Source: Candidatus Accumulibacter aalborgensis (GTDB lineage Bacteria; Pseudomonadota; Gammaproteobacteria; Burkholderiales; Rhodocyclaceae). Taken from it: a DNA stretch of 58,033 nt. Below, piece by piece: positions 1 through 8,054 of this stretch. The position numbers and the translations under genes were made by a program. The notes beneath the pieces are model-generated. The model saw only the letters and a program-made list of their open reading frames with translations, did not search any database and was not told the DNA's origin. The stretch covers positions 1-58,033 of the forward strand of contig NZ_FLQX01000110.1 in NCBI RefSeq assembly GCF_900089955.1, in the 5' to 3' direction. Position 1 is the stretch's first letter; the number at the start of each line of letters is the position of its first letter.

Positions 1-24
1 AACCTGCAAGCAAGAATCCCAGAT

Positions 25-1392
25 TCAGCGAACGGTCATGCCCGCGCTTTTTGAGAAGTTACAACTGATCAGGTCCAGTCGAGAGAAGGGCGGGTCCTTG
101 ATCACATCCTGCTCGGAAAAGACCATCAGGTCGCGGATGCCCTTGTGGATGCGGTAGGCGCCGCCGTCGGCCTCGGCCGTAAAGAAGCGCTTCAGCCGTT
201 CCGGCGAGACGTCGGCAGCGATGCTGGCCGGATAAAGCCCGCTGCGCGCCGTGGCGATGGCGCGGCTGTCGATGTCGGTGGCGAACACTTGTACGGTGTA
301 GCGCTGCTTGATCGCCTGCAGGTACTCCTGCAGGATGATGGCCAGTGAATAAGCCTCCTCGCCGGTGGAGCATCCCGTTGACCAGACACGGATCACGGCG
401 CCGGCAGGTTTGTCGGCAAAGAGCCGGGGGACGGCCTTCTCCGCCAGTGCGGCGAAGGCCTCGGGATCACGGAAAAAGCTGGTCACGCCGATCAGCAGGT
501 CGCGAAACAGCGATTCCACCTCCTGCGGCGTCTGCTGCAGGTACTTGACATAGCTGTCGATCGCTTCGATCTGGTGCACGGCCATGCGCCGCTCGATGCG
601 GCGATTGATCGTGCTCGGCTTGTATTGCGAGAAGTCGTGGCCCGTCTGCGAGCGCAGGACGACGAAGATCTTCTTCAGCGCGCCCTCGGTCTTCAGGGTA
701 TGAACCGGGTCGGGGCGGGCAGGCCGGGCGAAGGCTCGCGCCGCGTAGGCGACGAGCTGAGCAGGCATTTCGGCCGGTGGCAGCTCGTAATCCACCAGGC
801 CGGTGGCCAGCGCGCTGCGCGGCATGCCGTCGTACTCGGCGGAAGCGGGGTTCTGAGCGATCACCAGGCCGCCCTCGCCCTTGATCGCGCCCACGCCCAG
901 GGTGCCGTCGCTGCCCGTGCCGGAGAGGACGATACCGATTGCCCGCTCGCGCTGGTCGTGGGCCAGCGAGCGAAACAGAAAGTCGATGGGCAGGCGATGA
1001 CCGCGCGGCGACGAGGGCTCGAGCAATTGCAGCGTGCCGTTGAGAAAAGCCATGTCGCGGTTGGGTGGGATGATGTAGGTGCAGTTGGGCTGCACGCACA
1101 TGCCGTCCTCGACCTCGAAGACCTGCATGCGCGTGCACCGCTGGATGAGGCTGCACAGGAGACTCTTGTGGTCGGGTGCCAGGTGCTGAACCAGGACAAA
1201 GGCCATGCCTGTATCGGTATCGGCCGGCATGCCCGAGAAGAAGGCCTCGAACGCCGCCAGTCCCCCGGCCGACGCGCCGATGCCGACGACCGGGAAGGAC
1301 GCCTCCGGCGTCTGCTCTGACGGGTCGCCGCAGTTGAGCGGCGGCGGCAAAGGTTGAAGGGAATCCTTGTTCGTGACTCGTTCGCTGGCCAT
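25..1392 (-). pseudogene. CheB/CheR fusion chemotaxis protein, 3' end lost
   Basis: Fusion of a CheB-type methylesterase with a CheR-type methyltransferase, which together adjust methylation of chemoreceptor-like proteins. The CheB triad is visible: Ser41 in GASAGG, His70 in VQHLAPDH and Asp162 in SGTGSDGT. The CheR N-terminal helices follow at about 240-310, then the SAM-binding motif WSTGCSTGEEAYSLA at 337-351. The frame is homologous up to DLISC (residues 440-444), where family members continue with RN and the rest of CheR plus PAS/kinase regions. Here an unrelated tail (NFSKSAGMTVR) and a stop follow. Full-length members usually exceed 800 residues; this one has 455. I chose the ATG at 1392 (MASERV) because the upstream extension is proline-rich, reads through a poly-C tract and lacks family similarity. 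The ribosome binding site is weak. Confidence 0.85.
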
Positions 1393-1446
1393 GATTTCCG
1401 CATCGCCTGGTTGGCAGATTACCGATGATCGGATTCTATCCAAATT

Positions 1447-1461
1447 GGGGGGGGGGGGGGG
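1447..1461. repeat. Homopolymer of 15 G (C on the minus strand)
   Basis: Fifteen consecutive G residues on the plus strand, 55 bp upstream of the chosen ATG of the minus-strand cheB/R gene. Such tracts slip during replication. If translation begins further upstream the tract would be coding (a run of prolines); otherwise it lies in the promoter or leader region. Confidence 0.95.
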
Positions 1462-1678
1462 CAATACCATACGGCCCTCCTGCGAAGCATCTCGTCGATG
1501 CGCGGGTCGGACTTTGCCACCGTTGGCGTAAGCCCGTATGTTGGCCAGCGCACAGAACCGTTCTCCGTGTGCTGGTAGTCTTCTTGCGTCGATGCGATGT
1601 CTGCATTGCATGATTTGCCGGACGGGCCGAGGCTGGCTCGTCCATCAGAACTACCCATCAACCAGCACGGAGACCAGG

Positions 1679-1882
1679 ATGAACAAGGATCAAGTCAAGG
1701 GCGCAGCAAAAGACTTCGGTGGAAAAATTCAGGAAGAGGTCGGCAAATTGACTGGCAGCAAGGAGCAGCAGGCCAAGGGACTGAAAAATCAGGCCCAAGG
1801 CAAGGTGCAGGAACATGTCGGCGACCTGGAAGAAAACGTCAAGGACGCGACAGACGCCGTCAAGGAAGCCATGAAGCCGTAA
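1679..1882 (+). CDS. CsbD family stress protein
   Basis: Small hydrophilic protein of 67 residues, rich in Lys, Glu, Gln and Asp, with the CsbD signature: MNKDQVKGAAKDFGGKIQEE at the N-terminus, then KLTGSKEQQAKG. CsbD-like proteins are general-stress proteins of unclear biochemical role, usually controlled by a stress sigma factor. The ATG at 1679 is preceded by GGAGACCAGG. A longer upstream reading exists but has no family similarity. A strong hairpin follows the stop. Confidence 0.9.
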   Translation: MNKDQVKGAAKDFGGKIQEEVGKLTGSKEQQAKGLKNQAQGKVQEHVGDLEENVKDATDAVKEAMKP

Positions 1883-1908
1883 TACAATGGGTGTTCCTGC
1901 CCATCAGC

Positions 1909-1945
1909 GAAGAGAAGCAGCGGCCAATGGCCGCTGCTTCTCTTC
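1909..1945. terminator. Perfect 17-bp hairpin after csbD-like gene
   Basis: Arms GAAGAGAAGCAGCGGCC (1909-1925) and its exact complement (1929-1945) with a 3-nt AAT loop, starting 27 nt after the CsbD stop. There is no T-run, so it may be a Rho-assisted terminator or an RNA-stabilising hairpin rather than a classical intrinsic terminator. Confidence 0.7.
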
Positions 1946-2059
1946 CGGTGGCCGTGTACGCGGCTCATGGGGTCAAGGCCAGGCAGCCAGGCGCCATCAT
2001 GGACCATGGCCAAGGTGTTCGCAGCGTCGCTCCGACGTTGCCACTCGGGGACAGCAAGG

Positions 2060-2788
2060 ATGACTTATTGTGTCGGTGTACGGCTGGACGAGGGAATGAT
2101 CTTCGCCTCGGATTCGCGAACCAATGCCGGCGTCGATAACTTCGCGAAGTTCTGCAAGATGACGGTATTCGAGCGCCGGGGCGAGCGCGTGATCATCCTC
2201 TTGAGTTCGGGCAATCTCGCTGGCACGCAGGCGATCGTCAGCCTGTTGACCCAACGCAGCGAAGGCACTGACCAGCAGGCGTCACTATGGAATGCGCGCA
2301 CCATGTTCGACACGGTCAATCTGGTCTCCGACGCCATGCGCGACATCGAACGGCGCGACGCGCCCTTCCTCGAAGCAAGCGACATTAGGTTCAACGCCTC
2401 GTTCATCGTCGGCGGGCAGATCCGCGGCGAAGGGCAACGCCTGTTCCGCATCTACGCCGAAGGTAACTTCATCGAGGCTGGCATGGACACACCCTATATC
2501 CAGACCGGTGAAACGAAGTACGGCAAGCCGCTCATCGACCGCGTCATCATCGGCTCGACAAGGCTTGCGGACGCAGCGAAATGTATTCTCGTCTCGTTCG
2601 ACTCGACGATGCGCAGCAATCTTTCGGTGGGTATGCCGATCGACCTCATCTGCTACGAACGTGACAGCCTCGAAATCCGGATGCGACGCCGTTTTGCCGA
2701 AGGCGACGCGTATTTCACGTCCTTGCACCAAAGCTGGAGCGAGGGCACTCGCCGGGTGTTTCGAGAACTCCCCGAGTTGGTCTGGTGA
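2060..2788 (+). CDS. Anbu / proteasome-type protease (HslV-like Ntn hydrolase)
   Basis: Predicted cytoplasmic N-terminal-nucleophile peptidase of the Anbu (bacterial proteasome homologue) family, 242 residues. The second residue is Thr, which becomes the nucleophile after Met removal. Numbering that Thr as 1, Asp17 (in FASDSRTNAG) and Lys32 (in NFAKFCKM) occupy the positions expected of proteasome-type active sites. The ATG at 2060 was chosen because family members start exactly at MTYCVG; the upstream extension is unsupported. AAGGA lies close to the start. The next gene is a transglutaminase-like protein, the usual neighbour of Anbu. The ATP-grasp and alpha-E proteins often found with this pair are not in the window. 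Confidence 0.9.
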   Translation: MTYCVGVRLDEGMIFASDSRTNAGVDNFAKFCKMTVFERRGERVIILLSSGNLAGTQAIVSLLTQRSEGTDQQASLWNARTMFDTVNLVSDAMRDIERRDAPFLEASDIRFNASFIVGGQIRGEGQRLFRIYAEGNFIEAGMDTPYIQTGETKYGKPLIDRVIIGSTRLADAAKCILVSFDSTMRSNLSVGMPIDLICYERDSLEIRMRRRFAEGDAYFTSLHQSWSEGTRRVFRELPELVW

Positions 2789-2898
2789 ATTTGCCCTGGC
2801 CACGACTGCTGCACGCGGCACTGTGCTGACCCCTCACCGCCGCCACGCCTTCTCCATGTTCCATCCTCCATGACATCGCTTACCGCAAGGAACCTGAA

Positions 2899-3711
2899 AT
2901 GAAAATCCGCATCGGCTATGAAATCGTTTATGAGTGCCCGCAGCCGACACCGATGATCCTGACGCTCGATGTCCACTACTCGCGGGTGAACGACGTCGTC
3001 GTGCCTGCTCACCTGATGACCGACCCGGCGGTACCACTGGTTGCCTATCGCGACGGCTTCGGCAATTGGTGTAGCCGAATCGTCGCGCCGCGCGGCGATA
3101 TCCGCATTTTTGCCGACGGCGTCGTTCGCGATTCCGGCCGGGTAGACGACCTCGCACCGGAGGCGAACCAGCTCGCCCTTCAGGATCTGCCCGAGGAGAC
3201 GCTGGTCTTCCTGCTCGGCAGCCGCTATTGCGAAACCGATCTGTTGTCCGCCGAGGCCTGGCGCCTGTTCGGGCACACGCAGCCGGGCTGGGCACGCGTG
3301 CAGGCGATTTGCGATTTCGTCCATCAGCACATTCAGTTTGGTTACCAGTTTGCCCGCCCGACCAAGACCGCCTGGGAAGCCTACAACGAGCGCGTCGGAG
3401 TTTGCCGCGACTACGCCCATCTGGCGGTCACCTTCTGCCGCTGCCTGAACATACCGGCCCGCTACTGCACCGGCTATCTGGGCGACATCGGCATCACGCC
3501 GGTGCCCGGTCCGATGGACTTCTCCGGGTGGTTCGACGTGTACCTGGGCGGCCGCTGGTACGCCTTCGATGCCCGCAACAACGTTCCTCGCATCGGGCGC
3601 ATCCTCATTGCGCGCGGCCGCGACGCTGCCGACGTCGCGATGGTCACCACCTTCGGGCCAAGCGTCCTGAAGAGCTTTCTCGTCCGTACCGACGAACTGC
3701 CGGCGACCTGA
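2899..3711 (+). CDS. Transglutaminase-like protein (Anbu partner)
   Basis: Cytoplasmic protein of 270 residues with an N-terminal beta-rich region (1-130) and a transglutaminase-like core. The nucleophile is probably Cys169 in GVCRDYAHLAV, and the third-residue Asp is probably Asp224 in YAFDARNN. The position usually holding the catalytic His (HAW in many family members) reads DFSGWFDVYL, so the triad looks non-canonical; this may be a trait of the Anbu-linked subfamily. Start ATG with AAGGAACC upstream. It lies 110 bp downstream of the Anbu gene on the same strand and probably works with it in an unidentified peptide or protein modification pathway. Confidence 0.85.
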   Translation: MKIRIGYEIVYECPQPTPMILTLDVHYSRVNDVVVPAHLMTDPAVPLVAYRDGFGNWCSRIVAPRGDIRIFADGVVRDSGRVDDLAPEANQLALQDLPEETLVFLLGSRYCETDLLSAEAWRLFGHTQPGWARVQAICDFVHQHIQFGYQFARPTKTAWEAYNERVGVCRDYAHLAVTFCRCLNIPARYCTGYLGDIGITPVPGPMDFSGWFDVYLGGRWYAFDARNNVPRIGRILIARGRDAADVAMVTTFGPSVLKSFLVRTDELPAT

Positions 3712-3766
3712 AGCGGGGATAAAATGTTCATCCGCACCACGCCCGGATTTGCTGATCGCTCTCGGC

Positions 3767-4975
3767 TCAGCGCTTGGCCAGCGACTCGACGGGGTCGAGG
3801 CGCGCCGCCTGGCGCGCGGGCAGCACGCCGAAGACGATCCCGGTGGTCAGCGCCGTTGCCAGTCCGGCGAGCACCGCCCAATCCGGCGGAAAGGCGGGAT
3901 AGGCGGGATAGAGCTGGCGGATGATCGCCGCTCCGGCTTGACCGAGCAGAAAGCCGAGCACTGCGCCAGCCACCGAGAGCATCGCCGCCTCGGTGAGAAA
4001 AGCGTTGCGAATCGTCGCACTGGTTGCGCCAAGCGCCTTGAGGAGGCCGATTTCCGCCGTGCGCTGGGCCACCGAAACGAGCATCACGTTCATCACCAGG
4101 ATACCTGCGACGGCCAGGCTGATCGCCGCAATCCCCGCGACCGCCAGGGTCATCGTACCGAGCAGCCGGTCGAAGGTGGCCAGGACGGCGTCCTGGGTGA
4201 TGATCGTCACGTCCTGCTCGCCCTCGTGGCGCAGCCTGATGATCTCGGCGACCTGCGCCTTGGCCGGCTCGATGGCATCGCGGCTGGCGGCTTCGACGAG
4301 GATGCGGAACAGCGTGTTGCTGTTGAACATCGCCTGCGCCAGGGCCACGGGTACGATCACCAGCTCGTCGGTGTTCATTCCCAGGCCCTGGCCGCTCGCC
4401 GCGAGGACGCCGACAATGCGGAAGCGTCGGTCGCCAATGCGCACCAGTTGGCCGAGCGCCGCCTGGCGGCCGAACATCTCGTCGCGCACCTTGGCGCCGA
4501 TCACCGCTTCGGAAGCGCCGCGCCGCCAGTCGCCGGCGGGCAGAAAGCGCCCCTGGGCAAGCACCAGGCGACGCACGTCGATGAACTCGGCCGTCGTGCC
4601 GGCGACCATCACTTCGCGCAGCTTGCCGCCGACGCTGATTTCCGAAGTGCCGACGGCCAGCGGCGCGACGCGGTGCACGGCGCTGGCGCGCAGCAGTGCC
4701 TGCGCATCGTCCACGGTCAGGTCGCGCGGCGTGCTGGTGATCGCGTTGCCCGGATTGAAACCGCCTGTTTGCGAGCGACCGGGCAGAACGATCACCAGAT
4801 TGCTGCCGATCGACGAGAATTCGTTCAGCACGTAGCGGCGCGCGCCGTCGCCGAGCGCGGTGAGGACGACGACCGCGGCGACGCCGATGGCCATCGCCAG
4901 CACCAGCAGGAAGGTGCGCAGCGGGTTGCCGGTCGCCGCGTCGCGCGCGAAGCGAATCAGGTCGGGAGTACGCAT
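3767..4975 (-). CDS. MacB-like ABC transporter permease
   Basis: Inner-membrane permease of 402 residues with FtsX topology: one membrane helix near the N-terminus (about 18-42), a large periplasmic domain (about 45-265), then three C-terminal helices (about 270-395). It is the last gene of a three-gene operon, and its start overlaps the end of the ATPase gene by 19 bp. With the ATPase and adaptor it would form a tripartite, MacAB-type export system for a peptide, lipid or drug-like substrate. No outer-membrane TolC gene is adjacent. The substrate cannot be told from sequence. Confidence 0.9.
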   Translation of the reverse strand: MRTPDLIRFARDAATGNPLRTFLLVLAMAIGVAAVVVLTALGDGARRYVLNEFSSIGSNLVIVLPGRSQTGGFNPGNAITSTPRDLTVDDAQALLRASAVHRVAPLAVGTSEISVGGKLREVMVAGTTAEFIDVRRLVLAQGRFLPAGDWRRGASEAVIGAKVRDEMFGRQAALGQLVRIGDRRFRIVGVLAASGQGLGMNTDELVIVPVALAQAMFNSNTLFRILVEAASRDAIEPAKAQVAEIIRLRHEGEQDVTIITQDAVLATFDRLLGTMTLAVAGIAAISLAVAGILVMNVMLVSVAQRTAEIGLLKALGATSATIRNAFLTEAAMLSVAGAVLGFLLGQAGAAIIRQLYPAYPAFPPDWAVLAGLATALTTGIVFGVLPARQAARLDPVESLAKR

Positions 4976-5682
4976 GCTTCGGGAATCACCCTGTTGCTGC
5001 GTGACTGGTCGTTCTGCAGTGCGCCGTCCTCCATCAGCAACTGGCGTCGCGCGCGCGCTCCGAGGCTGCCGTCGTGCGTGACGACGATCAGCGTGACGCC
5101 ATTCTCGTTGAGTGCTTCGAGCAGACGCATCACCTCTTCGCCGGTGGCGCGGTCGAGGTTGCCGGTCGGCTCGTCGGCGAGGATCACCGCCGGCTGCATG
5201 ATCGTCGCCCGGGCGATGGCGACGCGCTGGCGCTGGCCGCCGGAGAGTTGGTCGGGACGATGATCGGCGCGGTTCTCCAGCCCGTAGTCGCCCAGCGCCC
5301 GGGCCACGCGCTCGGCGCGTTGCGCCGGGGCGATGCCGGCCAGGATCATTGGCAGGGCGATGTTCTCGCCAGCGGTCAGACGGGGCACCAGGTGGAAGCT
5401 CTGGAAGACGAAACCGATGCGCTCGCTGCGCACGCGCGCCTGCTCTTCTGCCGACAGCGTCGTCACGTCGCGGCCTTCGAGACGATAGACGCCGGCATTG
5501 GGACGGTCGAGGAGACCGATCAGGTTGAGCAGCGTCGACTTGCCTGACCCTGAAGGTCCCATCACGGCGACGTACTCGCCAGCCGCGATGCTGACATCGA
5601 GGCGGCGCAGCGCATGCACCTCGCTGTCGCCAAGGTGAAAAACCCGCTCGATGCCGGCGAGTTCGATCAGCGCGGCGCTCAT
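4957..5682 (-). CDS. MacB/LolD-type ABC transporter ATPase
   Basis: Cytoplasmic ATP-binding subunit of 241 residues. Walker A is GPSGSGKST (42-50), the ABC signature LSGGQRQRV (146-154) and Walker B VILADEPTG (166-174). These match the small family of ATPases that drive MacB/LolCDE-type mechanotransmission rather than substrate import. It sits between the adaptor gene (3-bp gap) and the permease gene (19-bp overlap), so the three are certainly co-transcribed. Confidence 0.95.
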   Translation of the reverse strand: MSAALIELAGIERVFHLGDSEVHALRRLDVSIAAGEYVAVMGPSGSGKSTLLNLIGLLDRPNAGVYRLEGRDVTTLSAEEQARVRSERIGFVFQSFHLVPRLTAGENIALPMILAGIAPAQRAERVARALGDYGLENRADHRPDQLSGGQRQRVAIARATIMQPAVILADEPTGNLDRATGEEVMRLLEALNENGVTLIVVTHDGSLGARARRQLLMEDGALQNDQSRSNRVIPEACVLPT

Positions 5683-5685
5683 CGA

Positions 5686-6846
5686 CTACTTGCCGACCGC
5701 TTGGACATCGACGGCATAGTGCGCGCCGGCCTTGACGCCGGCGCGCTCGAGCGAAGTGACCACGCGCTCACCGGCGACCAATCCGGCCAGCACTTCGGTG
5801 AACTCCCAGTTGGCCAGTCCGGTCTTCACCTGGCGCTCTTCCAGCGTACCGTCGGCAGCAGCGACCAGCACCCGGCCGCCTTCGAGCAGAGCCGACGTGG
5901 GCACCCGGACGACTTTCTCGCGAGCGTCGAGAATCACTTCGATGTCGGCGCTGTAGCCGACGAGCAGTTTGCCGGGTGCCGCTGGATCGTCGAAAATCGC
6001 CTCGATGTCGACCGTTCGCGCCTGCTTCTCGACCGCCGATACGTACGGTGCGACGCGCCTGACCTTGCCGGGAAACGACTGTCTTGGCAGCGCGTCTAGG
6101 CTGATCCGTACCGACTGCCCGGCGCTGATCTTCGGCGCATCGACTTCATCCATCGGCGCCTTGACGTACAGGCACGAGTCGTCGATCAGGTCGATGGCCG
6201 GTGGTGTCGGTACGCCGGGCGGCGAAGGCGTCGAGTACTCACCGACTTCGCCGACGATCTTGGCGATGGTGCCGGCAAATGGCGCGTAGAGTACCGTCCG
6301 CCCCTGCTCGACGCGAGTCAGGCTGACCTTGGCTTCGGTTTGCGCGACGTCGGCCGTCGTCGCAGCGCAGGCCGCGCGCTTGGCCAGCGCCTCGCTGCGA
6401 GCGCTGTCCTCCCTGGCACCCGAGACAAAACCCATGGCGCGCAAGGCCGCCTGACGGTCGGCTTCGCGCTCGGCGTTGGCCGCCACGGCGCAGGCCTCGC
6501 TGGCGCGGTAGCGAGCCGTGGCTACCTGCGTCATGGCCAAGGTGCTCTGGGCCTGCTGGTCGTCGTTCCACAACTTCATCAGCAACTGGCCCTTGCGCAC
6601 GCGGTCGCCTTCCTTCACTGCCAGCACCTCGATGCGGCCACCGGTAATCGTCGACAGTTTGGTCCGCTGACACGCTTCAACGGTCCCGGCGCGCGTGTTG
6701 GCGAGTGTCGATTCGACCAGGCCGGTTTCGATTTCCTTGACTACGACGGTCACCGGTTTCGGCCGAGTCGCCCACCATATCCCGCCGATGATCAGCAGGA
6801 CAAGCAGAAACGCGATGAGCAGGCGGCGGATCAAGGGTGACGGCAT
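5686..6846 (-). CDS. HlyD/MacA-type periplasmic adaptor
   Basis: Membrane-fusion (adaptor) protein of 386 residues. An N-terminal membrane anchor (about 8-27) is followed by a lipoyl/barrel-sandwich half, an Ala- and Glu-rich helical hairpin rich in coiled-coil character (about 95-190), the second barrel half (GTIAKIVGEVGEYSTP) and a C-terminal beta-barrel/membrane-proximal domain. It would link the inner-membrane ATPase/permease pair to an outer-membrane channel. First gene of the operon; the following ATPase starts 3 bp after its stop. Confidence 0.9.
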   Translation of the reverse strand: MPSPLIRRLLIAFLLVLLIIGGIWWATRPKPVTVVVKEIETGLVESTLANTRAGTVEACQRTKLSTITGGRIEVLAVKEGDRVRKGQLLMKLWNDDQQAQSTLAMTQVATARYRASEACAVAANAEREADRQAALRAMGFVSGAREDSARSEALAKRAACAATTADVAQTEAKVSLTRVEQGRTVLYAPFAGTIAKIVGEVGEYSTPSPPGVPTPPAIDLIDDSCLYVKAPMDEVDAPKISAGQSVRISLDALPRQSFPGKVRRVAPYVSAVEKQARTVDIEAIFDDPAAPGKLLVGYSADIEVILDAREKVVRVPTSALLEGGRVLVAAADGTLEERQVKTGLANWEFTEVLAGLVAGERVVTSLERAGVKAGAHYAVDVQAVGK

Positions 6847-6907
6847 GGCGGGAACCGGGATGGGGAACGATGCCTGGCATCAAGGCTCACTATGGTCCGA
6901 CGAAAGC

Positions 6908-6927
6908 GCCGGGCTGGCAAGCCCGGC
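6908..6927. repeat. Short hairpin between divergent-end genes
   Basis: Inverted repeat GCCGGGCT-GGCA-AGCCCGGC (8-bp stem, 4-nt loop) upstream of the MacA-like gene and downstream of the PEP-CTERM gene. No T-run. Function unknown; it may add to the terminator beside it. Confidence 0.5.
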
Positions 6928-6978
6928 GAGCATTCCGATGGCTTCGGCGTCGCGCAACGCGTAGCGTCTTTGACGCAC

Positions 6979-7003
6979 AAAAAAAGAGCGCCCGCCGGCG
7001 CTC
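6979..7003 (-). terminator. Intrinsic terminator of the PEP-CTERM gene
   Basis: Stem GAGCGCC / GGCGCTC (6986-6992 with 6997-7003) with a 4-nt loop. On the minus strand it is followed by seven T residues (6985-6979), the classical Rho-independent layout. It lies 23 nt beyond the stop of the PEP-CTERM gene. Confidence 0.85.
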
Positions 7004-7026
7004 GCTGAGGCAAGAAGGAAAGCGGG

Positions 7027-7536
7027 TCAGGCCGCCTTTCTGCGCCTAGCCCAGCCCAGCCCACCGAGACCCAGGCTCAGTAGCAGGGCCGTCGCCGGCT
7101 CAGGCACGTCACCGTCGCTATGGACGCGATAGACGTTGCCCACATCCCAGACGGCCAACCCTTGGGCATCTTCAAAGATCACTTCGTTTGGGGCCCCGAA
7201 ACACGACAGATCGCCCACGTTACCCGTGCCGCAGCCATCGCTGACCAGTTGCACCGTCTGGTTGGTGAAGAGGAGCATGTCGCTCCAGGTGTTTCGGTCC
7301 TGAATGTTGCCACCGGGCTCAAGGATCAGCACATTTCCGGGTGTGACGCTTTTCGGCAGCGAAATCACCCAGCCAATTTCCGATACATCCCCGTTGGCAT
7401 CTTCCTCGTAGAGGTCGCACTGGATGTTACCCAGGGCGTCGAGGACGCAGCTCGACGCCGGAGCAGCGATGGCTGCCCCCATGGTGCCCACGACCAGCAA
7501 CCCAACTCCGGCAAGCATCTTGACAATCTGTTTCAT
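7027..7536 (-). CDS. PEP-CTERM sorting domain protein
   Basis: Exported protein of 169 residues with a signal peptide (1-25, ending AAIAAPA). The C-terminal sorting signal has VPEP at 144-147, a hydrophobic helix (about 150-162) and an Arg-rich tail (WARRRKAA). Such proteins are processed by exosortase and are usually linked to exopolysaccharide. The mature part has four cysteines (30, 40, 102, 112) and no recognised enzyme domain. AGGAGGAGACAG precedes the ATG, a strong ribosome binding site. No exosortase gene is in the window. Confidence 0.9.
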   Translation of the reverse strand: MKQIVKMLAGVGLLVVGTMGAAIAAPASSCVLDALGNIQCDLYEEDANGDVSEIGWVISLPKSVTPGNVLILEPGGNIQDRNTWSDMLLFTNQTVQLVSDGCGTGNVGDLSCFGAPNEVIFEDAQGLAVWDVGNVYRVHSDGDVPEPATALLLSLGLGGLGWARRRKAA

Positions 7537-7849
7537 GGTCTGTCTCCTCCTGATGAATAGTCACTCCGAGCGTTCGTCATCCGTCGCGCTCAGCGCATTG
7601 CGTATCGATTCCTCTGCTTTCTCTACGCCAACGAAGGGTCAGTAGACGCAGTCAACGACTGTCCTGCCTGCTGGCCCGCGCGACGCGATTGAACCGTACG
7701 CCCGGATCTAAAAGCAATGCTCGTGCCAGTTTGCATTTGCGTTTAATAATCAATAGCATTCATGACAGGTCGCGTCTACTCCCTTGAGCAACTGTAAAAT
7801 TTTCCGACACCTGGATCGCGGAAAGGTCTGCGCCAGCGCGCAACGCGCA
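7537..7849. other. Non-coding stretch upstream of the PEP-CTERM gene
   Basis: About 310 bp in which no convincing gene was seen. Base composition is locally more AT-rich near 7720-7765. It presumably holds the PEP-CTERM gene promoter, but I could not assign -35/-10 boxes. Confidence 0.5.
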
Positions 7850-7876
7850 GGTTGGGGTGAGCTTGCGAACCCCAAC
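7850..7876 (+). repeat. REP-like element, copy 1
   Basis: 27-bp element that is itself a hairpin (GTTGGGGT ... ACCCCAAC around GAGCTTGCGA). An exact inverted copy lies at 7961-7987. The GTTGGGGT-G-AGC-...-ACCCCAAC pattern belongs to a class of dispersed intergenic palindromes I recognise from many proteobacteria. Confidence 0.8.
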
Positions 7877-7960
7877 GCCAAAACCCATACGCCATCTCTT
7901 TTCTGCCGCGCCTGGCGGGTCAGATGACCGTGACGAGCGAACGGCGAGCGATGGCCGAAT

Positions 7961-7987
7961 GTTGGGGTTCGCAAGCTCACCCCAACC
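7961..7987 (-). repeat. REP-like element, copy 2 (inverted)
   Basis: Exact reverse complement of 7850-7876, separated from it by an 84-bp spacer. Together the two copies form a BIME-like unit of about 138 bp, located downstream of the cytochrome operon, whose last gene ends at 8055. It could act as a transcript-stabilising or terminating structure. Confidence 0.85.
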
Positions 7988-8054
7988 GGTTCTTGACACC
8001 CAATACGCCTACGCCGCGGGGCTAGGCAACGCCGTTGGCGCCGACACCGAGTCT

